Assembly: GCA_050949255.1 (NCBI GenBank)
Contig: JBMNFJ010000003.1
Span: forward strand, 1-38,637
Direction of reading: 5' to 3'
From: UBA3941 sp002385665
GTDB lineage: Bacteria; Bacillota; Clostridia; Caldicoprobacterales; UBA3941
Length of the DNA stretch: 38,637 nt
The translations under genes and the position numbers were made by a program. This document shows positions 7,741 through 15,293 of this stretch, piece by piece. The notes below the pieces were generated by a model. The model did no database searches. It had not been told where the DNA came from and was given only the letters and a program-made list of their open reading frames with translations. The stretch's first letter is position 1. Every line of letters starts with the position of its first letter.

Positions 7741-8721
7741 CTAATCCTCTTCAACATAGATGGAGGCTTTTGCCCTATATGTACCACCTGGTACAATGTG
7801 ATCCATTCCCGACTCCTCCGCCGGCAGTTCTAAATTAGGTGCATTTACCCGCCAATTCTGGGGTTCTATGCAGATGAAGCTTCCCTCTTTAAAACAGTTC
7901 CAGATCATCCAATGCTTATAGGCAGGATCAACACGATAAACAACACGGGCACCGCTGGCCACGTCCTCCAATAGAGCACCATGGAACAGCTCCCCATCCT
8001 TCTCGATAGGATTTATGGTATAGTGATCGTCCATTACTGCATACAGGGGTGATTGTCCCTCATTTCTAAACTTTATCTCGTCATCGGACAGCGGGGAAAC
8101 CACACCCGTCGGAAGTCCCCTGTCGCTCAGCTCAACCCGCTCACCTATGGATACCTTTACCTTTACATTGTCAGGATCTATTCCCTTTTTAAATTCCAGT
8201 GCAAAGGCGGTGTGCCAGCCCAGGCCAAGGGGCATATCCTCCTCGCCCTCGTTGGATATGGTTATATCCTGGTGAAGTCCATGGGCGTTAAGGGTATATA
8301 CCATCTTTATGGTAAAGTCATGAGGATAATAGCTGTAATAATCCTCGTCCCTGCCACTCTTATAGGTTAAGCTGACAACAGCCTCATCCTTGTCTGATTT
8401 TACCACGTCAAAGTTCCATGGGCGATGGGACAGAAATCCATGCAGGGAATTGTTGGTTCGTTTTTCACTGATTGGGAACTGATATGTTCTTCCAGCAAAT
8501 TCAAAACGGCCAGCGTCTATCCTGTTGGGCGGAAAAAGTATGGGAAGCCCATAAACCACCGGCGCCTTGACAACCTCCTCATAGGAGTCGTAGTGTCTCA
8601 ATACATCAAAGTCACCCTTCCGCAGGGCGATGACATTTCCACCAATTTCAGGTGCTATAACGGCCTCATATCCTCCGGCTTTGATCTCCCAGACCTTGCC
8701 CTTCTTAGTTATTAGTTCCAC
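7741..8721 (-). CDS. Aldose 1-epimerase family protein
   Basis: A 326-residue beta-sandwich mutarotase-like protein. Diagnostic segments are NNSLHGFLSHRPWNF (conserved His after the strand), LGLGWHTAFALEF (second His) and the C-terminal FICIEPQNWRVNAPN (Glu near the sugar site). Members interconvert alpha and beta anomers of free or phosphorylated aldoses in the cytoplasm. It is the first gene of a two-gene unit with NagA, which fits processing of an imported or released hexose or N-acetylhexosamine. The exact sugar cannot be deduced; hexose-6-phosphate mutarotases look similar. Confidence 0.87.
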   Translation of the reverse strand: MELITKKGKVWEIKAGGYEAVIAPEIGGNVIALRKGDFDVLRHYDSYEEVVKAPVVYGLPILFPPNRIDAGRFEFAGRTYQFPISEKRTNNSLHGFLSHRPWNFDVVKSDKDEAVVSLTYKSGRDEDYYSYYPHDFTIKMVYTLNAHGLHQDITISNEGEEDMPLGLGWHTAFALEFKKGIDPDNVKVKVSIGERVELSDRGLPTGVVSPLSDDEIKFRNEGQSPLYAVMDDHYTINPIEKDGELFHGALLEDVASGARVVYRVDPAYKHWMIWNCFKEGSFICIEPQNWRVNAPNLELPAEESGMDHIVPGGTYRAKASIYVEED

Positions 8722-9176
8722 GCTATCCTCTCCTCACTTATATACTATTCATATCCTGTATCGTATGTACAAACAAGGTGTCTGCACCTATAAATGTATA
8801 CCAACTAGATTATACAATATTCCATCAGCTAAATCCATTAAATGATACTCATTGCTAAGGAACAGTTTCATTTAAATCAAAAAAGGAAAATCTTTGGATA
8901 CTTATACTTCCTGCTTACATCCTTTCCGACAGGAATACCTGCTTGTAAACCCTTTCCAATAATACCTGGCTGAATACATTACGATATATAAAAGTCTGAT
9001 GTTGGCCCAAGTATTCCAATAAGGGATTTAATGTAGTAAAATATATAAAAGATGCTATCAAAGAACTTGGATTGGCCGGAGTTTCAAAAAACTTATATCA
9101 TATACATAATTTCCTGAGATATAACAAGATAATTTTTTGAAACTTCCCACCGGTACAAAGAGAGGGTGTAGAATAA
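8722..9176. other. Divergent intergenic region with a gene-like remnant and an inverted repeat
   Basis: This 455-bp region separates the epimerase/NagA unit from the divergent serine hydrolase and should hold both promoters. Two degenerate tandem units of about 28 bp, each with CCTTTCC and AATACCT, lie at 8911-8967. A plus-strand open stretch before 9140 reads VVKYIKDAIKELGLAGVSKN, which looks protein-like, but it has no start codon or RBS and I could not assign it. The inverted repeat at 9078-9148 overlaps this stretch. Confidence 0.45.
9078..9148. promoter_or_regulatory. Widely spaced inverted repeat upstream of the serine hydrolase
   Basis: AGTTTCAAAAAA (9080-9091) and TTTTTTGAAACT (9133-9144) are perfect 12-bp arms whose starts are 53 bp apart. 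They match the arms at 6354-6421 in both sequence and spacing. The site ends about 30 bp before the start codon at 9177, a position expected for an operator overlapping a promoter or leader. Confidence 0.5.
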
Positions 9177-10310
9177 ATGAAAGAAGCAAAGCTTATAGAC
9201 TATCTCGACTCGCTCCAGGAGCAGGGTATCCCCGGATGCGACTGTGTGATCTACAAGGATCATGAGGAAGTATTTCGTCATACCACCGGTTTTGCCGACC
9301 ATCAAATGACCAAGCCCCTGACAAAAAGCAATACTTACTGGCTCTACTCGGCCTCAAAGGTCATCACCTGCACAGCCCTTATGCAGCTTGTGGACAAGGG
9401 AAGTATCGGCCTCGATGACCCGGTCTCCAAATACCTCCCCGAGTACAAGGAAATGATGGTTAAGGACGGTTCTTCGGTCCGAAAGGCGGAGAATGCTATG
9501 ACCATAAGGCATCTCCTGACCATGCAAAGCGGTCTCAACTATGATCTCATGGCCCCATCCATCAGAAAACTCCTAAAGGAAAAGGATAACAAGGCTACCA
9601 CCAGGGAGATAATAGGGGCCCTTGCCAATGAGCCTTTGGATTTTGAACCGGGAACCCGTTATCAGTACAGCTTAAGCCATGATGTCCTTGGAGCGGTTAT
9701 TGAGGTGGTATCCGGTCAGAGTTTTGGAGAATACCTGTATGAAAATATCTTTAAGCCCCTGGGTATGAAGAATACGGGCTTTAAGTGGACCCCTGAATTA
9801 AAGGCTAAAATGTCCGATCAGTTTATGTACAATGAAGAAACCTCGAAAACCAAGCCCATGACTCTAAACAACCCATATGTCTTTTCAGATACTTATGAAA
9901 GCGGCGGTGCCGGCCTGATATCAACGGCGGATGATTATATTCTATTCCTGGATGCCATGTGCAACGGCGGGCTAAGCAAGGAAGGCTACAGGCTGCTATC
10001 CATGGAGTCCATTGATGAAATGAGAAAGGATCAGCTGGGCAGGGCCTCCAGGGAGGATTTTGACCTTATGGGGAAAGTCGGCTACAGCTACGGGCTGGGC
10101 GTTCGCACCATGGTTGACAGGGAAGTATCAGGAGCCAGGAGTCCTGTAGGTGAATTTGGATGGGACGGTGCTGCTGGTGCCTACGGCCTGATTGATGTAG
10201 AGAATCGCCTCGCCATCTTCTATGTCCAGCATGTCCATAATTGCGGTTTTGTCTACAGTACAGTACATCCAACCATCAGAGACCTGGCCTATGATATGTT
10301 AGGCCTCTAG
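9177..10310 (+). CDS. Serine hydrolase, class C beta-lactamase/esterase family
   Basis: A 377-residue penicillin-binding-protein-like hydrolase with no signal peptide. The SxxK motif is S58-A-S-K61 in YWLYSASKVIT, the YxN-like motif is the YQYS segment in GTRYQYSLSHDVLG, and a Gly-rich C-terminal stretch GEFGWDGAAGAY occupies the HxG position. Family members include cytoplasmic esterases, D-aminopeptidases and beta-lactamases; lack of export makes an esterase or deacylase of small molecules more likely. GAGAGGGTG serves as RBS. It stands alone on the plus strand inside the carbohydrate region and may share an operator-like inverted repeat with the GRE unit. Confidence 0.88.
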   Translation: MKEAKLIDYLDSLQEQGIPGCDCVIYKDHEEVFRHTTGFADHQMTKPLTKSNTYWLYSASKVITCTALMQLVDKGSIGLDDPVSKYLPEYKEMMVKDGSSVRKAENAMTIRHLLTMQSGLNYDLMAPSIRKLLKEKDNKATTREIIGALANEPLDFEPGTRYQYSLSHDVLGAVIEVVSGQSFGEYLYENIFKPLGMKNTGFKWTPELKAKMSDQFMYNEETSKTKPMTLNNPYVFSDTYESGGAGLISTADDYILFLDAMCNGGLSKEGYRLLSMESIDEMRKDQLGRASREDFDLMGKVGYSYGLGVRTMVDREVSGARSPVGEFGWDGAAGAYGLIDVENRLAIFYVQHVHNCGFVYSTVHPTIRDLAYDMLGL

Positions 10311-10329
10311 AAAGTTCTTAAGGAAACAC

Positions 10330-10378
10330 AAGGGGACGGTTCTCCTGGATTAACCCAGGGTAACCGTCCCCTTTCTTG
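10330..10378. terminator. Shared terminator between convergent serine hydrolase and aldolase genes
   Basis: AAGGGGACGGTT (10330-10341) pairs with AACCGTCCCCTT (10362-10373), and inner bases CCTGG/CCAGG extend the fold. TTTCTTG follows on the plus strand. It lies 20 bp past the hydrolase stop and 34 bp past the aldolase stop, so it may work in both directions. Confidence 0.8.
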
Positions 10379-10411
10379 TACTCCTATATCTTGCTTTTTT
10401 GTGTCTGATGT

Positions 10412-11266
10412 TCAGACTCTTCCGCTGGAGCCGCACAGACGTATTTTTGTGCGGGCTGCTTCCTTCACGGCATCTTTAGCAGCCCCCATATATTTGCGTG
10501 GATCGTTCTCCTTAGGATTGGCCTCAAATACCCCTTGGATGGCATTTGCCATGGGTATCTTCAGCTCGGTTGCAATGTTCACCTTGCATATTCCCCGCTT
10601 TATGGCTTCTCTAATAGCTGCATCGGGTACCCCGGAACCCCCATGAAGCACCAAGGGTATACCTACCCGATCATTAATTGCTGACAGCCTTTCAAAATCC
10701 AACTTTGGCTCTCCCTTGTAGACTCCATGGGCTGTCCCGATGGCTACAGCCAAAGTATCGACCCCTGTAGCTCTGGCAAAATCCCAGGCCTCTTCCGGGA
10801 CGGTTAGAGCGGCATCTCTTTGGTCTGTGGTCATATCATCCTCGGTTCCCCCAACCCTTCCGATCTCCCCCTCTACCGCTACGCCTACTCTTCGGGCTAT
10901 ATCGACCACCTTCTTAACGATAGCCACATTTTGATCATAGGGGAGTTTCGAACCGTCTATCATTACAGAGGTATAACCGGCCCTTATGCAATGCATTATG
11001 ATATCAAAGGATTCGCAGTGATCCAGGTGTAGGCAGACAGGTATATCATAGAGTTCTGCAGCCGTCTTTACACAAGCCGCAACATAGGGAATCCCGGCGT
11101 GTTCCAGGGATCCGGGCGTTGTTTGAATTATAACGGGAGAACGCTCCTCCCATGCAGCCTCCACCACAGCCTGGATAGTCTCCAGGTTATATACATTAAA
11201 AGCCGCTATAGCATACCCTTCCTTTTGTGCCTCTTCTATCATCTTCATCGGATTAACCAATGCCAT
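10412..11266 (-). CDS. Class II aldolase of the fructose/tagatose-bisphosphate (GatY/KbaY/Fba) family
   Basis: A 284-residue zinc-dependent aldolase. The catalytic motif HLDHC covers residues 80-84 (proton-transfer Asp D82 and zinc ligand H83). Further landmarks are VEGEIGRVGGTEDD, GTAHGVYKGEPKLDF and VLHGGSGV, the last two carrying the other zinc-ligand histidines. Enzymes of this type split ketose-1,6-bisphosphates (or 1-phosphates) into dihydroxyacetone phosphate and an aldehyde. The length and N-terminus resemble GatY/KbaY more than the longer class IIA FbaA, but specificity cannot be settled. It is transcribed alone and converges on the serine hydrolase terminator. In context it would cleave a keto-sugar phosphate made from the neighbouring pathway. 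Confidence 0.92.
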   Translation of the reverse strand: MALVNPMKMIEEAQKEGYAIAAFNVYNLETIQAVVEAAWEERSPVIIQTTPGSLEHAGIPYVAACVKTAAELYDIPVCLHLDHCESFDIIMHCIRAGYTSVMIDGSKLPYDQNVAIVKKVVDIARRVGVAVEGEIGRVGGTEDDMTTDQRDAALTVPEEAWDFARATGVDTLAVAIGTAHGVYKGEPKLDFERLSAINDRVGIPLVLHGGSGVPDAAIREAIKRGICKVNIATELKIPMANAIQGVFEANPKENDPRKYMGAAKDAVKEAARTKIRLCGSSGRV

Positions 11267-11382
11267 TTTTCCCGCCCCCTTTTATTAATATAGTACCATA
11301 TAATTGGAAAAAAGGAAGATATATCTCACCTCGCTTTAAGGCCCTAACGATATTAATATGAAAGCCCCGAATTGATACCAAA

Positions 11383-11419
11383 AGAAAAGCCAGTAGCCTA
11401 TTATAGCTACTGGCCTTTT
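11383..11419 (-). terminator. Intrinsic terminator of the YlxY-like deacetylase
   Basis: On the minus strand, AAAAGGCCAGTAGC (11419 to 11406) pairs with GCTACTGGC (11397 to 11389), followed by TTTTCTTTT. It starts 22 bp after the stop codon. Confidence 0.87.
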
Positions 11420-11441
11420 GAGGGTGTGATTAAATGATAGT

Positions 11442-12404
11442 CTAATGAACCCGTTCTTCACTCATAAGGTTGCTGACAGTACCCAATTGGAGCCCTTTAT
11501 CCATGATTTCCTTTATCATGGTGTCCAGCCCCTCAGCAGTGGGCCCGGTAGGATGCATAAGGATCATGGAACCATTCTCAACCTTTCCTACCACCCTATT
11601 AACCATTTCCCAGGTATCAGGGTTTTTCCAATCAATGGTATCCACCGTCCATAGTATAGTTCCCATACCAAGCTCATGGGCAACCCGGACTGTATCATCA
11701 TTAAAGCTTCCACTTGGCGGGGCAAACCACTTGGGCTTTACGTTAAGGGTTTCTATTATGACCTTATTGGTCTTCACCAACTCATCTACTGTCTGGTTCA
11801 CAGAATATCGGCTGAGATCGGGATGGCTGTAGGCATGATTCCCGATTTCATGACCTGCCCCTTTTATCTCTTTGGCAAGTTCCGGGTTGTTCCTGACCCA
11901 ACTTCCGTCAAAGAAGAAGGTCGCCTTTACCTGGTGGCTATCCAATACCTTGAGGATATCCGGGATATACTCGTTCCCCCATGCCACGTTAATCAAGAAA
12001 GCCACCATAGGCTTTTGAGGATTACCTCTGTAGATGGGCTCCGGCCCCAAATCCTTTAAACTTACCTTTGGTGGTATCTCCTTATAGACGATCTTTTCTT
12101 CATCAAACTTACCGTCTGGTTCCATTCTTTTGTAGCTGGCCTCAATATCTACTACCAGTCCATTGTACCCCGGGATTGCCTTCCATACCCTATCCACCCT
12201 GGCATCTATTGGTTCTATACTATGCCTCTCGCCAAAATACCGGATTTCCCTATACAATTCTGTATCTATATGCTTGGGAACAGGTGCAGCCTTTCCGGGC
12301 GGATCATGCCCCGAAAGAGATACACCATAATTATATATGGGACTGCTAAAGCCTATTACCAGTGCCAAAAGCAAAACTATGCCGGCTACATGCTTTTCTC
12401 CCAT
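11442..12404 (-). CDS. YlxY-like polysaccharide deacetylase family protein
   Basis: A 320-residue protein with an N-terminal membrane anchor (AGIVLLLALVIGFSSPIY, about 9-26), so it is probably outside the cytoplasm. The NodB domain follows from about residue 130: INVAWGNEYIP, KATFFFDGSWV, GHEIGNHAYSHPDL, KPKWFAPPSGSFND and TILWTVDTIDW. The canonical first motif TFDDG is replaced by INVAWG, so the usual catalytic and metal-binding Asp pair is absent, while the metal-binding HSHPD motif is kept. The same substitution is a feature of Bacillus YlxY as I remember it. Members are tied to cell wall or sporulation functions; whether they deacetylate peptidoglycan is uncertain. It is transcribed alone. 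Confidence 0.9.
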   Translation of the reverse strand: MGEKHVAGIVLLLALVIGFSSPIYNYGVSLSGHDPPGKAAPVPKHIDTELYREIRYFGERHSIEPIDARVDRVWKAIPGYNGLVVDIEASYKRMEPDGKFDEEKIVYKEIPPKVSLKDLGPEPIYRGNPQKPMVAFLINVAWGNEYIPDILKVLDSHQVKATFFFDGSWVRNNPELAKEIKGAGHEIGNHAYSHPDLSRYSVNQTVDELVKTNKVIIETLNVKPKWFAPPSGSFNDDTVRVAHELGMGTILWTVDTIDWKNPDTWEMVNRVVGKVENGSMILMHPTGPTAEGLDTMIKEIMDKGLQLGTVSNLMSEERVH

Positions 12405-12689
12405 CTCTTCCTCCTTCCCGTCAAACCCTTTTATGTTTTATTCACATAGACTTAAATTCATAATATTATGATTCCCGAAGTCTTATAAGCTATCCTTTCT
12501 TTCATATCCATAAGTGGATATGCCGTCACAAAACTCGATACATCATCTATGGTTTAATGCCTTATTTATCAACATAATCTTAAAGGTGCTGTTTAATACC
12601 CTTGACATAAAAATACTCATCTTAATAACTATTGGTTGCTTTATATGCCCAACTGTTACAAAGACGAGTTTTATTACAGAGTTTATATT
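12405..12689. other. Intergenic stretch upstream of the deacetylase
   Basis: This AT-rich region should hold the deacetylase promoter. A short perfect inverted repeat CATATCCA-TAAG-TGGATATG at 12503-12522 lies about 100 bp upstream of the gene and could be an operator. Nothing else was recognised before repeat copy B begins at about 12690. Confidence 0.35.
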
Positions 12690-12965
12690 TTAAGTTAACC
12701 TATTAGTTCATAATCTTAGGTAATTAGCTATTGATAAGCGGATGACTTCATTGATTTGGTTAAGAAAACTTGGCTTATGAAATGCAGAAAAGCCGTAGCT
12801 TAAGGCAGGACGCTTAAGCAGCTTCCTTCCGCCAGGACGCCGGATTGGAAGCGTTAGGCTTTTCAAATGGAATAAGCCTTAGTTTTCTCCAAATCGATGT
12901 TGGAATGAGCGTTCAATAGCCATTACCGGCATATGATTGACTAGCACAACGCCTTAAGTTATTAA
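12690..12965. repeat. Intergenic palindromic repeat, copy B, with a structured core
   Basis: About 275 bp forming one long imperfect palindrome. Left-arm elements AGTTAACC, AGTTCATAATCTTAGGTAA, GCTATTGA, ATTGATTTGG, AGAAAACT and GGCTTAT return in reverse complement in the right arm. The outer ends match copy A at 6272-6500. The core (12787-12864) folds as an 8-bp closing stem GAAAAGCC/GGCTTTTC around two hairpins. It lies just downstream of the nitroreductase gene. No transposase is encoded, so a MITE-like or other non-autonomous element, or a structured RNA, is possible. Confidence 0.75.
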
Positions 12966-13002
12966 CGGTTCAGATAAAGAGCAAACCCAACTACACTGAA
13001 GC

Positions 13003-13581
13003 TTAAAAGCCTAACCACTCAACCTTTTGATTTAGGTCGATCCTTTCCGGCGGTACCGGGTTTTCATCGGGATATCCTATGGGTATGATGCCTGCAATTT
13101 CTTGATTCTCGCTCAGCTGCAGGATTTCTCTGGTATCCTCTGCATGCAATACATATCCTCCAATCCATACAGTACCCAGTCCCTCTTCCCATGCTGCCAG
13201 ACACAGATTTTGAATAGCTGCGCTTGCTGCCATCAAGGCCTCTTTGGTTTTCATTTCATCTTCAAAAATCTCATGAGTAACGATTATATGCACGGGAGCA
13301 CCGCCAAAATTCTCGGCATACTTCAGCATCCCCGGTACCTGCTCCTTTGGAATATAGGGAGCATTGGGAATATAGTCCTTTGCCCAGTTATAAAAGACAT
13401 TGCAGACCTTATCTACATATTCCCCTTTGGTTACTATGAATCTCCAGGGCTGGCTATTGCCATTGGATGGTGCCCAATTTGCAGCTTCCAGAACCTTCTT
13501 AAGTTTATCCTGAGGTATTTCCTGGTTCTTATATTTTCTGATACTTCTTCTTTTTAATATTCCATCAAAAACTTGTCCCAT
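13003..13581 (-). CDS. Nitroreductase family protein
   Basis: A 192-residue FMN-dependent nitroreductase-fold protein. The N-terminal RRSIRKYKNQEIP and ANWAPSNGNSQPWRF segments are the family's FMN-phosphate and isoalloxazine contacts, and LGTVWIGGY plus AGIIPIGYPDE close the domain. Members reduce nitro compounds, quinones or enones with NAD(P)H; the physiological substrate is unknown. It lies downstream of the small DUF1858 gene on the same strand, with a terminator between them, so it is probably an independent unit. Confidence 0.93.
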   Translation of the reverse strand: MGQVFDGILKRRSIRKYKNQEIPQDKLKKVLEAANWAPSNGNSQPWRFIVTKGEYVDKVCNVFYNWAKDYIPNAPYIPKEQVPGMLKYAENFGGAPVHIIVTHEIFEDEMKTKEALMAASAAIQNLCLAAWEEGLGTVWIGGYVLHAEDTREILQLSENQEIAGIIPIGYPDENPVPPERIDLNQKVEWLGF

Positions 13582-13680
13582 ATCTTCACCTTCCTATATT
13601 TAGTATCGCTACATCTTTATAAACGGTTTCTTCTGGATTGTAACCTATTATTTTTATGCTTCTATTGTTCCCTTATTAAA

Positions 13681-13731
13681 GAAAAATACCAAGGCAGCTC
13701 CTGGGTCAATAACCCCGCTCCTTGGTTGTTT
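13681..13731 (-). terminator. Terminator downstream of the DUF1858 gene
   Basis: ACCAAGG (13688-13694) pairs with CCTTGGT (13720-13726), with inner pairing GGGT/ACCC. On the minus strand ATTTTTCTTT follows. It lies between the DUF1858 stop and the nitroreductase start. Confidence 0.8.
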
Positions 13732-13769
13732 CTTTGCCAATAAACAGGATCGGCATATTGGTGTAGTGG

Positions 13770-14000
13770 TTAAGATAAGCCAGTTATCTCATATCCGGCT
13801 TCTTCAAATTTTTCTTTTATTCTATCCATTGGTATCTTCTTCATGGCTGCTCCTTTGGCAATGGTCATGAATCTTCCCGCTGTATTGAGCATGCCAGGAT
13901 TTGCTATGCTTTCAAATCCAAGATCCTTCATGATTTCTATGATATCGGGATATTCAGTACATATTTCATATACGCTTTTGTTTATGTCTATCTGCTTCAT
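13770..14000 (-). CDS. DUF1858 domain protein
   Basis: A 76-residue protein matching DUF1858: MKQIDINKSVYEICTEYPD, then the helix IIEIMKDLGF and the terminal KIPMDRIKEKFEEAGYEI. The domain is found alone or fused to hybrid-cluster, hemerythrin or DUF438-type proteins in anaerobes; its function is not established. It has its own terminator. The RBS AAGGAGAT lies 7 bp upstream of the ATG. Confidence 0.85.
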   Translation of the reverse strand: MKQIDINKSVYEICTEYPDIIEIMKDLGFESIANPGMLNTAGRFMTIAKGAAMKKIPMDRIKEKFEEAGYEITGLS

Positions 14001-14213
14001 ATTCTCATCTCCTTAAAAACTGCAATTACTTATGCCATAAAGCCCATATTAGCTAATGAACAAGGATAACTTTTTTATTACTCATTCACTATTTAATAAT
14101 ACCTAAATTTGAAGCAGACAAACATAAAAATCTCTTTTCCCTCATATCTGTTGCCTGGAAATATAGCACATTAACTTATTGGACAGGAAAATGAACGATT
14201 CCCTAATGTTTTT
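14001..14213. other. Intergenic stretch, no gene seen
   Basis: AT-rich sequence between the DUF1858 gene and the terminator of the transketolase operon. It must contain the DUF1858 promoter, but I see no convincing paired -35/-10 or other structure. Confidence 0.35.
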
Positions 14214-14254
14214 GCGAAAAAAGAACAGGACATATAAATTAATATATGCCCTGT
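14214..14254 (-). terminator. Intrinsic terminator of the transketolase operon
   Basis: On the minus strand ACAGGGCATATA pairs with TATATGTCCTGT (14254-14243 and 14236-14225) with one mismatch, followed by TCTTTTTTC. It starts 50 bp after the dehydrogenase stop codon. Confidence 0.87.
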
Positions 14255-14303
14255 CTTATTTTTCTCAATCATTCATCAAATGCACAGGATGTTTCAGTAC
14301 AGG

Positions 14304-15263
14304 CTATTTGTTAACCACATTGATTGGGGAACCCTCAGCAAATGCCTTTAAATTCTCAACAGCAATATCCATTAGCCTTTGCCTGGATTCCTTTGGCGCC
14401 CATGCAATATGGGGAGTAATAATAATATTTTTCGCCTCTAGCAAGGGATTGTCCATCTCTATAGGTTCAGTGGAAACTACATCCACTGCTGCTCCGCCAA
14501 CCTTACCGCTGTTTAAAGCATCTCTTAAGTCCTCTTCCACGATTAAGGGCCCACGGGCAGTATTAATAATCATTACTCCGTCCTTCATCTTTGCTATAGT
14601 GTCCTTGTTTATGATGCCTTCCGTTTCGGGGAACAGGGGACAATGCAGGGATATAACATCAGAACCTGCCAATAGTTCATCCAACTCTACATACTTGCAT
14701 GTTTCCGATTCCAAGGCAGGGTTTTTGTATTTATCATAAGCCAGTACTTTCATTTTAAGGGCCTGGGCTATCTCTGCAGTCCTTTGACCTATTCTTCCAA
14801 AGCCTATGATACCCATGGTCTTCCCTGCCAGCTCTATCAATGGATGGTTCCAAAAGCAAAAGTCCTCACTATTGGTCCAATCGCCCCGCTTCACACAGTC
14901 GGAATGTTCTCCAATGTGATGGCACAATTCCAATAGTAGAGCGATAGTAAACTGGGCAACCGCATCCGTACCGTAAGTTGGGATATTGGATACCGGGATT
15001 CCCTTTTCCCTTGCAGCATCTACATCCACCACATTGTAACCTGTAGCAAGGACTCCAATGAATTTAATGTTTGGACATGCATCCAGGGTTTCCCTTGTTA
15101 TAGGTGTTTTGTTGGTATAGACTACATCTGCATCCCCGATTCTCTCTACAATCTTATCACCTGGAGTCCTATCATAAACGGTCAATTGACCAAACTCTTC
15201 AAAACCCTCCCAGGATAGGTCACCGGGATTTTCAGTATATCCGTCCAAAATAACTATTTTCAT
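14304..15263 (-). CDS. D-isomer-specific 2-hydroxyacid dehydrogenase
   Basis: A 319-residue NAD(P)-dependent dehydrogenase of the glycerate/hydroxypyruvate/2-ketogluconate reductase class. It has the catalytic Arg in NTARGPLIVEEDL, the Glu/His relay with His in TPHIAWAP, and the Rossmann motif GIIGFGRIGQR. The N-terminal half contains IGVLATGYNVVDVDAA, the family's substrate-loop signature. It reduces a 2-ketoacid to the D-2-hydroxyacid or the reverse. It is the last gene of the transketolase operon, 30 bp after the interrupted epimerase, and is followed by a terminator. Hydroxypyruvate or glycerate is a reasonable guess for a transketolase-linked route, but not proven. Confidence 0.92.
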   Translation of the reverse strand: MKIVILDGYTENPGDLSWEGFEEFGQLTVYDRTPGDKIVERIGDADVVYTNKTPITRETLDACPNIKFIGVLATGYNVVDVDAAREKGIPVSNIPTYGTDAVAQFTIALLLELCHHIGEHSDCVKRGDWTNSEDFCFWNHPLIELAGKTMGIIGFGRIGQRTAEIAQALKMKVLAYDKYKNPALESETCKYVELDELLAGSDVISLHCPLFPETEGIINKDTIAKMKDGVMIINTARGPLIVEEDLRDALNSGKVGGAAVDVVSTEPIEMDNPLLEAKNIIITPHIAWAPKESRQRLMDIAVENLKAFAEGSPINVVNK

Positions 15264-15293
15264 TCTAAGCAGCCCTCCTCTTCTGCAAATAGC

